In this document: positions 55,973 to 63,053 of the stretch, one piece after another
How the letters are laid out: every line of letters begins with the position of its first letter
Numbering within the stretch: position 1 is the first letter of the stretch
Assembly: GCF_024655635.1 (NCBI RefSeq)
Contig: NZ_JANLGI010000002.1
Coordinates: 62,001-126,000, forward strand
DNA: 64,000 nt
Source of the DNA: Allobosea sp. 47.2.35
GTDB taxonomy: Bacteria; Pseudomonadota; Alphaproteobacteria; Rhizobiales; Beijerinckiaceae
Direction of reading: 5' to 3'
Program-made: the position numbers and the translations under genes
Notes under the pieces: model-generated
Told to the model about the DNA's origin: nothing
What the model saw: only the letters and a program-made list of their open reading frames with translations
The model's database searches: none

Positions 55973-56001
55973 TTGCATCTGCGGCGCCTCGCCACTATAA
56001 G
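55973..56001 (+). promoter_or_regulatory. Promoter of tRNA-Pro
   Basis: -35 TTGCAT (55973-55978), a 17-bp spacer and -10 TATAAG (55996-56001) lie 9 bp before the mature tRNA 5' end. Confidence 0.7.
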
Positions 56002-56010
56002 CCGAGCCGT

Positions 56011-56088
56011 CGGAGCGTAGCGCAGCCCGGTTAGCGCACTTGTCTGGGGGACAAGGGGTCGGAGGTTCGAATCCTCTCGCTCCGACCA
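56011..56088 (+). tRNA. tRNA-Pro (anticodon GGG)
   Basis: The 78-nt gene has a perfect 7-bp acceptor stem (CGGAGCG with CGCTCCG), the anticodon stem CTTGT/ACAAG, loop CTGGGGG with anticodon GGG, and the T-arm GGAGGTTCGAATCCTC. Discriminator A and an encoded CCA (56086-56088) complete it. It reads CCC and CCU proline codons. Confidence 0.97.
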
Positions 56089-56338
56089 TTCTACTGCCGG
56101 AAATCGTTGAGAAATGCCGCTTCGTCAGATTTGGGCGAATCGCGAATTTCTGCGACCGAGCGGCTCCATTTGCGACTCGTCTGCTGGATGACTGTTCCGC
56201 CTCGTGGGGAAGCCCGCAGCGTGGAAACGAGGCTTGGCGATCGCGATTCCATCCTGAAGATGAACGCGAGAGAACAAATCCGTTCAGGCGGCGTTATCCT
56301 GCTGTCTGCTTCAATCGTTGAAGCAAAAGGAGATCGTC

Positions 56339-56704
56339 ATGCGTCGGTATGTGACCTCGGTTCTGCTTGGGGCTGGTTTGGCCGCAATCGTGGCTTCGGC
56401 CCAGGCCGGCGAAGCCTTGCCGCAGGACGTTGCGGGGCGCCTCGACAAGGCGCCGGTGGAATTCTCGATGTCCGCAGCGAAGCGCGAGCGCCTGATGATC
56501 ATTCAGGAGAACATGGCTCGTCAGCGGCAATATGGCCGCGGCGGCTATGGCTACGGTCGTGGCGGCGGAGGGTATGGTTATGGTCGCGGAGGCGGCTACG
56601 GCCAGGGCTATGGTTACGGCCCACGATATGGTGGTGGGCCGCGACTTGATCCTCACCCGTCGATATTTGGTTGCGGCGGCGTTCCTTGCGGCCAGCGGTG
56701 GTGA
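56339..56704 (+). CDS. Gly/Tyr-rich small secreted protein
   Basis: The 121-residue protein has a signal peptide ending at AQA near residue 23, a polar helix (ARQRQYGRGGYGYGRGG begins at about 60) and a repeat zone of Gly-Tyr-Arg units over about residues 66-98. The C-terminal SIFGCGGVPCGQRW has two Cys. AAGGAG is 5 nt before the ATG. Gly/Tyr-rich repeats suggest a flexible, possibly adhesive or phase-separating polypeptide; function is unknown. Confidence 0.7.
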   Translation: MRRYVTSVLLGAGLAAIVASAQAGEALPQDVAGRLDKAPVEFSMSAAKRERLMIIQENMARQRQYGRGGYGYGRGGGGYGYGRGGGYGQGYGYGPRYGGGPRLDPHPSIFGCGGVPCGQRW

Positions 56705-57013
56705 TTTCGGCATCGCGTTGGGCCGCGGTCCTATTTCGCGGCCTTGATGGCGATATCGAGAGGGCTGTCCGCTGGCGGGCGGCCCTCTGGACCATTTGGG
56801 TGTGCTATCCTGGCGCCGGCTTCTGGCAGTATCGATCGGCCGCAGAATTGGCGCGCGGGTTTCGATCCGCGTAGCGATCGCTTCAGGCGGGCGTTTTGGG
56901 TGCCGACAACGCAGCTCCCTTCATTAACCCTTGATTAAGCTAGTCGTTGCAGCCGCCTGGCCGGGCGATCAATGTCGCCGTGGACGGGGAGGCGTGCAGA
57001 GGCGGAAGCGATC
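56705..57013. other. 309-bp gene-free stretch with hairpins and a CtrA box
   Basis: GGCCGCG (56721-56727) pairs with CGCGGCC (56737-56743), a U-less hairpin after the Gly/Tyr-rich gene. AGAGGGC (56759-56765) pairs with GCCCTCT (56782-56788). The right end has the CtrA-type site. No coding sequence is convincing. Confidence 0.5.
56924..56938 (+). promoter_or_regulatory. Perfect CtrA-consensus site upstream of the methyltransferase gene
   Basis: TTAA-CCCTTGA-TTAA matches the CtrA consensus TTAA-N7-TTAA exactly. It lies 75 bp before the ATG at 57014, a suitable position for activation or repression. Confidence 0.55.
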
Positions 57014-57832
57014 ATGTCCATGGCAAGTCTGGCGATCACGGATACCGGACGGCAGCGTCGCGCCGTCGCGCAGCCGGCTGGCTCGCTTGCGACCTTCTTC
57101 AGCGAGATCAAGCCCGACTGGCACTCGCAATGGGCCTGGGATCGCTACGAGGCGACCATTCTCGGGCTGGCCCATCAGTTCGGCCTGCGCAGCGTCTGCG
57201 AGATCGGGGGCGGCCGCGATCCGCTGTTCACGCAGGAGCAGGCCGCCCGCAACGGCATCGATCTCATCGTCAACGACATCGATGCGGGCGAGTTGGCCCT
57301 GACCGGGCGTGGACTGAAGACCGCGCGCTTCGACATCGCCGGCGATCTCTCCGAGCCCGATGTCCGGCGCGGCGGCTACGACATGATGGTGTCGCGCATG
57401 GTCTTCGAGCATGTCGACGGGGTCGAGCGCGCCTGGCACAACATCCACGAATTGCTCGCGCCCGGTGGCGTGGCCTTGGCGTTTTTCCCGACCTTGTGGG
57501 CTCCCGTCTTCGCGCTGAACCACATTCTGCCGGAGAAGGCCTCGCGCGCCATCGTGCATGCCCTGTTCCCGGCACGCCGCGATGGCGGCGGCGACCCGAA
57601 GTTCCCCGCGCTCTACGATTGGTGCCGTGGCGATCCGGCCTTGCTCGAGCCGATGCTGAAGCAGGCCGGCTTTGCCGACATCCATGTTCAGCGCTTCTGG
57701 GGACACGGCTATTTCGACCGGATGCCGGGACTCAAGCAGGTTGACCACGTCTTCAACGCTCTCGCGGCGCGGATCGGTTGGAACTTCGTGACCACCCACG
57801 CCTATGTCGTGGTCCGCAAGGGCAGGGGCTGA
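57014..57832 (+). CDS. Class I SAM-dependent methyltransferase
   Basis: The 272-residue protein has the SAM-binding motif I RSVCEIGGGRDPLF near 60-73. Motif II is LIVNDIDAGEL. DMMVSRMVFEHVDGVERAWH is the DUF4942-like/Methyltransf_11 region. It lacks a signal peptide. Its position next to the polysaccharide locus suggests methylation of a glycan or lipid intermediate, but this is inference. Starts at 57014 and 56972 are both possible; 57014 has a weak purine-rich site. Confidence 0.85.
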   Translation: MSMASLAITDTGRQRRAVAQPAGSLATFFSEIKPDWHSQWAWDRYEATILGLAHQFGLRSVCEIGGGRDPLFTQEQAARNGIDLIVNDIDAGELALTGRGLKTARFDIAGDLSEPDVRRGGYDMMVSRMVFEHVDGVERAWHNIHELLAPGGVALAFFPTLWAPVFALNHILPEKASRAIVHALFPARRDGGGDPKFPALYDWCRGDPALLEPMLKQAGFADIHVQRFWGHGYFDRMPGLKQVDHVFNALAARIGWNFVTTHAYVVVRKGRG

Positions 57833-57886
57833 GCTAAAGTCGCTGCGGCGCAGGCCTGCTCCGCCCCTGCGCGCGACCCGCACCTT

Positions 57887-59047
57887 CTAGCTGGCGATGC
57901 GACGGGCTTCCCGGCCTTCGCTCCAGCTTGATCCATCGCTTGCCGCGCGCGTTCGGCGCGAGTTGCTCAAGGACGAGGGAAGCCGGAACCAGCGCCCCAT
58001 CGGGCGTTCGACCCAGCGATAGAGCAGGGCGGACGCCAGCGCCGCAACCGTCATCGCGGCGACGATATAGAGTTCCAGCGGCAGCGCCCCGCCCACCAGC
58101 TTGACCCAGACCTCCCGCAGCGGCCGCAGCGCGAAGGGGTGGAAGAGGTAGAGGCTGTACGACGCATTGCCGAGGCCGGTGAGCAGGAGGGCCAATCGCG
58201 GCGGAGGACCGCGATAGAGCGTCGCGCCACCGACGATCAGGGCGGCGGGCAGGCCCCAGCGTAGCGCAGGCGGGACCGCATCCTGTCCGTCGAGCCCGTG
58301 GAACTTGAACATGCCGGCGAAGCCGAGAGCGACCAGCAGCACGGCGCTTGCGGCCGGCAGTCGGATCCCCTGTCGATAGACCAGCGCCAGCAGGCAGCCG
58401 AACAGGAATTCGAGGATGATCTGCTGGGTCCAGAAGGCGAGCTGAACCTGCTCCGGCTTCAGTAACGCGCCGGCCAGGGCGAGGCCGGAGATGACGAGCG
58501 CAAGCGCGATCATGCCGCGTCGCAGGGGCAAGAGCATCGCGCCGGCGAACAGCGCGTAGAAGAACATCTCCAGGTTCAGCGTCCAGCCCAGCGCCATCAC
58601 CGGCCTGATCTCGTCGCCTCCGCGCAAGCTCGGGACGAAGAGATAGGAGGCGAGGATATGCTGCCAGTCGCCGAGCGGCACGTTGAGCAGCCGGGGTGCG
58701 ATCAGGCCGCCGACCAGCAGGACGCTGGTCAGGAGCCAGTAGAGCGGCACGATCCTGGCGATGCGCCGGGCGAGGAAAACGCGCCAGGCGCCCGGCCGGC
58801 CGAACAGGTCGGCCGAGGTATGGACCATGATGAAGCCGGAAATCACGAAGAAGATGTCGACGCCGATGCCCCAGTGCATGAAGCTAGGGTCGATGGCAGG
58901 CAGGCCGATGCGCGGGCCGATGGCCTCCGTCTCGTGGGCGGCGTGGCCGAAGACGACCAGCAGTGCGGCGATGGCGCGCAGAGCCTGGATGGTCTCGATC
59001 TGTCCGGCCGGCGCGACTGCGCTCGCCGAAGGCGCTGCCGCGGTCAT
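57887..59047 (-). CDS. Acyltransferase family 3 (OafA/YrhL-like) membrane protein
   Basis: The 386-residue protein has about ten transmembrane helices. IQALRAIAALLVVFGHAAHE has the conserved Arg and His of the active-site region, and DIFFVISGFIMVHTSADLF is the second family motif. ARRIARIVPLYWLLT is also typical. It likely acetylates or acylates the exported polysaccharide. The start overlaps the O-antigen ligase stop by 4 bp. Confidence 0.92.
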   Translation of the reverse strand: MTAAAPSASAVAPAGQIETIQALRAIAALLVVFGHAAHETEAIGPRIGLPAIDPSFMHWGIGVDIFFVISGFIMVHTSADLFGRPGAWRVFLARRIARIVPLYWLLTSVLLVGGLIAPRLLNVPLGDWQHILASYLFVPSLRGGDEIRPVMALGWTLNLEMFFYALFAGAMLLPLRRGMIALALVISGLALAGALLKPEQVQLAFWTQQIILEFLFGCLLALVYRQGIRLPAASAVLLVALGFAGMFKFHGLDGQDAVPPALRWGLPAALIVGGATLYRGPPPRLALLLTGLGNASYSLYLFHPFALRPLREVWVKLVGGALPLELYIVAAMTVAALASALLYRWVERPMGRWFRLPSSLSNSRRTRAASDGSSWSEGREARRIAS

Positions 59048-60288
59048 GGCCGCTCCTCGCCGCCGCTGCCACCCGGCCCCAGCGCCGCCAGGCCCCAGAT
59101 CAGGCCGAGCAGCATGTAGAGATGCCGCCAGTGGTCGCTGTCGATCTGGAAGCCTTGCAGGATCGTCACGAAGAGCACGGACCAGATCGCGATGGCATGC
59201 AGCTGCGTCGGCCCCGGCCGGAAGACCACCCGCCAGCCGACATAGCAGGTCGCCACCATCAGGCTGACCCAGGACAGGCCGCCGAGCCAGCCATAGGAGG
59301 CGAAGGCGTTGATATAGACGTTATGCGGGTCTGCCTGGTTGAATATCCAGCGGAACTGCAGCGGTCCGAAGCCATTGGGCGCATCCAGAAGCATCGGGAT
59401 GGCGCGCAGCTGGTTGCCGAAGCGGCCGGTGACGCCCTGGTCGTAGTCCTGGTTGAGGCTGGCGCGTGCGTCGAAGACGCTGCGGATCTCCTCGAAGGAC
59501 AGTGCGACGAGCAGCGCCGCGAACATCGCGACGAGCGCCGCGATCGACATCGTGACGATGCGTGCCCGGCGGGCGGCATCGGGCGCGGTCAGGAAGGTGA
59601 GAACGACCATCAGGGCTGCCGAGACGACGAGCACGCCCCAGGCCCCGCGGGAGAACGTGAAGAACAGCGCAGCGAGCGGGACGCTGAGCGTGATGAGGCC
59701 GCGCAGCATGCCGACCTGCCCGGTCAGGATGCGTTGCAGCACATAGACGATCGGCAGCGCCAGATAGGGCCCCAGCACGTTGGGGTCCTTGAACGTACCC
59801 GACGCACGCCCGTAGAGCGTGAAGGTCGAGCCGAGCCCGGCAACGTCGAAATAGCCGAGCAGCGCTGCGAACCCGGCGACCCATGCGGCGAAGAGATAGC
59901 CCCGGCGCAACGTCTCCAGCCGCCCGGCCGCATCCTGCGACATGATGCCGGCGATGAAGACCGCCGTGATCATCAGGTAGACCGAGACGGCGGTGAAGCG
60001 CACCGCGTCGCCGTCGCCCATCCAGGGAATGAGCGAGAAGATGCCGCCGATATTGTAGCCGAGCAGCAGCACGGCCAGAGGCAGGAGCTTCTGCGAGAAC
60101 CGGATACCCGTCAGCGCGAAGACGAACAAGGCCAGCAGGAAGACGATTTCGTAGGGCGAGGGCTCGATCAGCGCGAGCCCGCTGGAGGCGCCGAGCAGCC
60201 ACAGCGTCCCGCGCTTGATAGCCGCGTAGGAGACGGTCAGGCGCGCCGGCCGCTCGCCGTGCGGCGGATGTTGCGCCAGCGCGCTCAA
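59044..60288 (-). CDS. O-antigen ligase/polymerase (Wzy_C family) membrane protein
   Basis: The 414-residue protein has about ten transmembrane helices. The large periplasmic loop lies around 270-330 (RSVFDARASLNQDYDQGVTG, PNGFGPLQFRWIFNQADPHN), ending in a conserved His-Asn motif of Wzy_C/WaaL-type enzymes. It polymerises or ligates undecaprenyl-linked oligosaccharides. It overlaps the sugar-transferase gene by 4 bp, so the three genes form an operon. Confidence 0.9.
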   Translation of the reverse strand: MSALAQHPPHGERPARLTVSYAAIKRGTLWLLGASSGLALIEPSPYEIVFLLALFVFALTGIRFSQKLLPLAVLLLGYNIGGIFSLIPWMGDGDAVRFTAVSVYLMITAVFIAGIMSQDAAGRLETLRRGYLFAAWVAGFAALLGYFDVAGLGSTFTLYGRASGTFKDPNVLGPYLALPIVYVLQRILTGQVGMLRGLITLSVPLAALFFTFSRGAWGVLVVSAALMVVLTFLTAPDAARRARIVTMSIAALVAMFAALLVALSFEEIRSVFDARASLNQDYDQGVTGRFGNQLRAIPMLLDAPNGFGPLQFRWIFNQADPHNVYINAFASYGWLGGLSWVSLMVATCYVGWRVVFRPGPTQLHAIAIWSVLFVTILQGFQIDSDHWRHLYMLLGLIWGLAALGPGGSGGEERP

Positions 60289-61838
60289 TAGGCGTTCTCG
60301 TTCTTGGTCAGCAGGGAGAACGGCGTCTTGGCGAGAATGTAGAGGTCGAGCAGCACCGACCAGTTCTCGATATAATAGAGATCGTGCTCGACGCGGCGCT
60401 GGATCTTCTCGTCCGTGTCGGTCTCGCCGCGCCAGCCGTTGATCTGGGCCCAGCCGGTGATGCCGGGCTTGACCTTGTGGCGCGCGAAATAGCCGTCCAC
60501 GACCTGCTCATAGGCGCGGTTCGAGGCCTTGGCATGGATGGCGTGGGGCCGCGGGCCGACCAGCGAGAGATCGCCCTTGAAGACGACGTTGATCAGCTGG
60601 GGCAATTCGTCGATCGAGGTCTTGCGGATGAAGCGGCCGACCCGCGTCACGCGCGGATCGTCCTTGGTGACCTGCTTGGCCGCGGTATGGTCGGCCATGT
60701 CGTTGCGCAGCGATCGGAACTTGAGGACGTCCACGGTCTCGTTGTTGAAGCCGTAGCGCTTCTGGCGGAAGAAGACGGGCCCCTTGGTGTCGAGCTTGAT
60801 GGCGATCGCGGTCGCCAGCATCACCGGCGAGAGCGCGATCAGCGCGAGCGTGCCGACGACCTTGTCGAAGGCCCATTTCACGACGATGTCCCAATCGGCG
60901 ATCGGCCGGTCGAAGACGTCGAGCACCGGGACGGCGCCGAAATAGGAATAGGAACGCGGCCGCAGGCGCAGCTTCGACATATGAGCGGAGAGGCGGATGT
61001 CGATCGGAAGCACCCAGAGCTTGCGCAGCATCGTCAGGAGCCGCGCCTCTGCCGAGATCGGCAGGGTGAAGATCACGAGGTCGAGTTTGGTTCGGCGCGC
61101 GAATTCGACGAGGTCGTCGATCGTGCCGAGCTTGGGATAGCCGGCGACGAGATCGGGCGAGCGGTCGTCACTGCGGTCGTCGAACACGCCGCAGATGCGC
61201 AGGCCCGTATCCTTCTGGCTTTCCAGGGCGCGGATCAACGCCTCGCCGGCCTCGCCGCCGCCGACGATCGCGGTGCGCCGCTCCAGGCGGCCCGTTCGGG
61301 TGAGATGGCGCACACCCGCCATCATCACCACGCGACCCGCGATCAAGGCGCCCGCGCCAGCGAAATAGAAGCCGATCAGCCAGCCGCGCGAAACCTGGTC
61401 GCCGATCTTCAGAAAAAAGAAGGCCGCGAGCGCGACCAGGAACAGCATCGTCCAGCCGGTGACCAGCCTGACGGCGCTGCCGATGACATGGCGCAGCGCG
61501 CCGATCGGATAAAGCTGCAGCGCCTGGAACAGGGCGAGCGAGCCGAGCGCCAGTGCGCCGACGGTCACCTGATAGGGCAGCGTGTAGTCGACCTTGCCGG
61601 CAGCGTAGAGCCAATAGACCAGCCCGCCGGTCCCGAGCACGGCGATCAGGTCGAGCAGCCGGGCGGCACCTTCGATCATCACCGGGGAGAGCGTGGGCTT
61701 GACCGGGATCGCCGCGATACGCTCGGCCAGCGGATGGAACCGCCGCGTCTGGCTCTGGTCGGCTCCGCCGAACATCCCCGGCGAGGCCGAGGCGGCCGCA
61801 TCCGCCTTCATAATATCGCGGACGTCGAAAGTCCCCAT
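60285..61838 (-). CDS. Undecaprenyl-phosphate sugar phosphotransferase (WcaJ/ExoY family)
   Basis: The 517-residue protein has about five N-terminal transmembrane helices. A nucleotide-binding-like domain follows (AIVGGGEAGEALIRALESQK). The C-terminal bacterial sugar transferase domain includes IKLDTKGPVFFRQKRYGFN, KFRSLRND, RKTSIDELPQLINVVFKGD and KPGITGWAQINGWRG. It loads the first sugar phosphate on the lipid carrier. ATG 61838 is preferred over an earlier frame with no signal. Confidence 0.93.
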   Translation of the reverse strand: MGTFDVRDIMKADAAASASPGMFGGADQSQTRRFHPLAERIAAIPVKPTLSPVMIEGAARLLDLIAVLGTGGLVYWLYAAGKVDYTLPYQVTVGALALGSLALFQALQLYPIGALRHVIGSAVRLVTGWTMLFLVALAAFFFLKIGDQVSRGWLIGFYFAGAGALIAGRVVMMAGVRHLTRTGRLERRTAIVGGGEAGEALIRALESQKDTGLRICGVFDDRSDDRSPDLVAGYPKLGTIDDLVEFARRTKLDLVIFTLPISAEARLLTMLRKLWVLPIDIRLSAHMSKLRLRPRSYSYFGAVPVLDVFDRPIADWDIVVKWAFDKVVGTLALIALSPVMLATAIAIKLDTKGPVFFRQKRYGFNNETVDVLKFRSLRNDMADHTAAKQVTKDDPRVTRVGRFIRKTSIDELPQLINVVFKGDLSLVGPRPHAIHAKASNRAYEQVVDGYFARHKVKPGITGWAQINGWRGETDTDEKIQRRVEHDLYYIENWSVLLDLYILAKTPFSLLTKNENAY

Positions 61839-62357
61839 GACCCTACACCTCAACTCGGAGCGCCACGCAGGGGGGCAGCGATCCCGGTTCGGCTCTACCC
61901 GAAATTGCTCACGGAACATTTAACCCGACCGCTTGCTGTTTCCGGGGATTCGTAAACCTCGGAGACGCTCCGGCGGCCTCTCCGGAGCGCTTTCGGCACG
62001 ATGCCGAAACGCGGTGGCGAAAAAGTGGATTTTGTCTTGCCCGGCCAGTGATTTGGCGCAGGTTCGAAGCCGGCGAAAAAGTCGTCGTTTCCCGCAAGTG
62101 ATTGTTATTGCAAGTGATCGCGAGTTGACACTCCGCTGTCGGACAGGCATATTGGTTTTCGATGAGTGTCTGAGAAGCACATATTGCTCGTAAAGAGCGC
62201 CGCGCCCGAACAGGTGTTTTATCTGTGGTGCCGGCTGCTGGAGAAAATCTCCGGCCCGTTCTTCTTTTCGGATCTGTCGATTTAAAACTCTAACGATTGC
62301 TTGGCTGTCCCTGCGTCGCACCCGTGACGTTCAGCGCCGGCTTCGCCCGTGTGCAAC
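61839..62357. other. 519-bp intergenic region: operon promoter side, a strong +strand promoter and the mdtJ leader
   Basis: No gene is convincing here. It contains the divergent control region of the polysaccharide operon. A perfect dyad TTTCGGCA-CGA-TGCCGAAA lies near 61992-62010. A consensus promoter at 62125-62153 fires toward mdtJ, leaving a roughly 200-nt leader with a potential hairpin (GGAG-AAAAT-CTCC, near 62241) followed by T-rich sequence. Confidence 0.5.
62125..62153 (+). promoter_or_regulatory. Strong sigma-70-type promoter upstream of mdtJ
   Basis: A perfect -35 TTGACA (62125-62130), a 17-bp spacer and -10 CATATT (62148-62153). The transcript would start about 62160 and give a leader of about 200 nt before mdtJ. 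Confidence 0.65.
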
Positions 62358-62711
62358 ATGTCTTTTCATTGGTTGGTTCTGCTCGCGGCCATTGCCGTCG
62401 AGATCGTCGCGACGGCCGCGCTGAAGTCGGCTGTCTCCACCTCATGGCTCGTCGGCACCTTGCCGCTGCTCCTGATCGGCCTGTCTTTCGTCCTGCTCAG
62501 CGTCGCGCTGCGCGTCATTCCCATGGCGGTCGCCTATGCCGTCTGGGAAGGTCTCGGCATCGTCGGCATCGCGCTGATCGGCCATGTGCTCTTCGGTGAG
62601 CACCTGACCGCCGCGCGTGCGGCCGGCCTTGCCGCAATCCTCGCCGGCATCCTGCTGATCGAGAACGGAGTGGGGCACGAACGCAGCGAGGAACACGGGA
62701 GGCTCGTGTGA
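62358..62711 (+). CDS. mdtJ: SMR-family polyamine exporter subunit MdtJ-like
   Basis: The 117-residue, four-helix protein has the essential Glu in AIAVEIVATAALKSA and VAYAVWEGLGIVGIALIG, the MdtJ pattern. AGLAAILAGILLIENG closes the fourth helix. It overlaps mdtI by 4 bp (GTGTGA), so a heterodimer is expected, as in E. coli spermidine export. ATG 62358 follows an alternative GTG at 62349. Its setting amid polysaccharide genes is odd. Confidence 0.85.
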   Translation: MSFHWLVLLAAIAVEIVATAALKSAVSTSWLVGTLPLLLIGLSFVLLSVALRVIPMAVAYAVWEGLGIVGIALIGHVLFGEHLTAARAAGLAAILAGILLIENGVGHERSEEHGRLV

Positions 62712-63043
62712 CCGCCTCCTTCGTGCAGGCCGCGCCTTTTCTCTGGCTCCTGCTCGCCGTCGCGCTCGAAATCGGCGGCACCTACCTGCTCAAGCTCTCG
62801 GACGGCATGACCCGTCGCACGATGGGGGCCGGCGGCATCGTCCTCGTCATGGGCGCCTTCGCGGCCCTCGCGAAAGCCATCGAAGGGATGGACCTTTCGG
62901 TCGCCTATGCCGTCTGGGGCGGGGCGGGGCTGGTAATCACGGCCATCATCGGCGCGCTGGTCTTCGGCCAGCGCATCAGGCCGGTGGGCTGGCTCGGCAT
63001 CGTACTGGTGGTCTGCGGCGTCGTCGCGCTCAAGATGGTCTGA
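62708..63043 (+). CDS. mdtI: SMR-family polyamine exporter subunit MdtI-like
   Basis: The 111-residue partner of MdtJ has VALEIGGTYLLKLSDGMTRR with the essential Glu in helix 1. KAIEGMDLSVAYAVWGGAGL and LVFGQRIRPVGWLGIVLVV are close to MdtI signatures. The start is GTG 62708. The gene order mdtJ-mdtI is as in E. coli. Confidence 0.86.
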   Translation: MTASFVQAAPFLWLLLAVALEIGGTYLLKLSDGMTRRTMGAGGIVLVMGAFAALAKAIEGMDLSVAYAVWGGAGLVITAIIGALVFGQRIRPVGWLGIVLVVCGVVALKMV

Positions 63044-63053
63044 AGCAGAGGTT

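Noticed and set aside
56011-56088. tRNA-Pro as an integration site for a genomic island
   Set aside because: There is no integrase gene and no repeat of the tRNA 3' end within the window that I can see.
55622-56089. A 155-codon open frame on the minus strand beginning MVGARGFEPPTP
   Set aside because: Its first part is the antisense translation of tRNA-Pro, a well-known annotation artefact. Only the internal 63-codon frame is kept, at low confidence.
56530-56640. Short tandem repeats as a CRISPR-like or minisatellite array
   Set aside because: The repeats are in frame and code for Gly-Tyr-Arg units of the secreted protein; there are no spacers.
62358-63043. The SMR pair as an ArnE/ArnF carrier-lipid flippase
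   Set aside because: Both proteins keep the SMR helix-1 Glu, and their motifs match MdtJ and MdtI closely.
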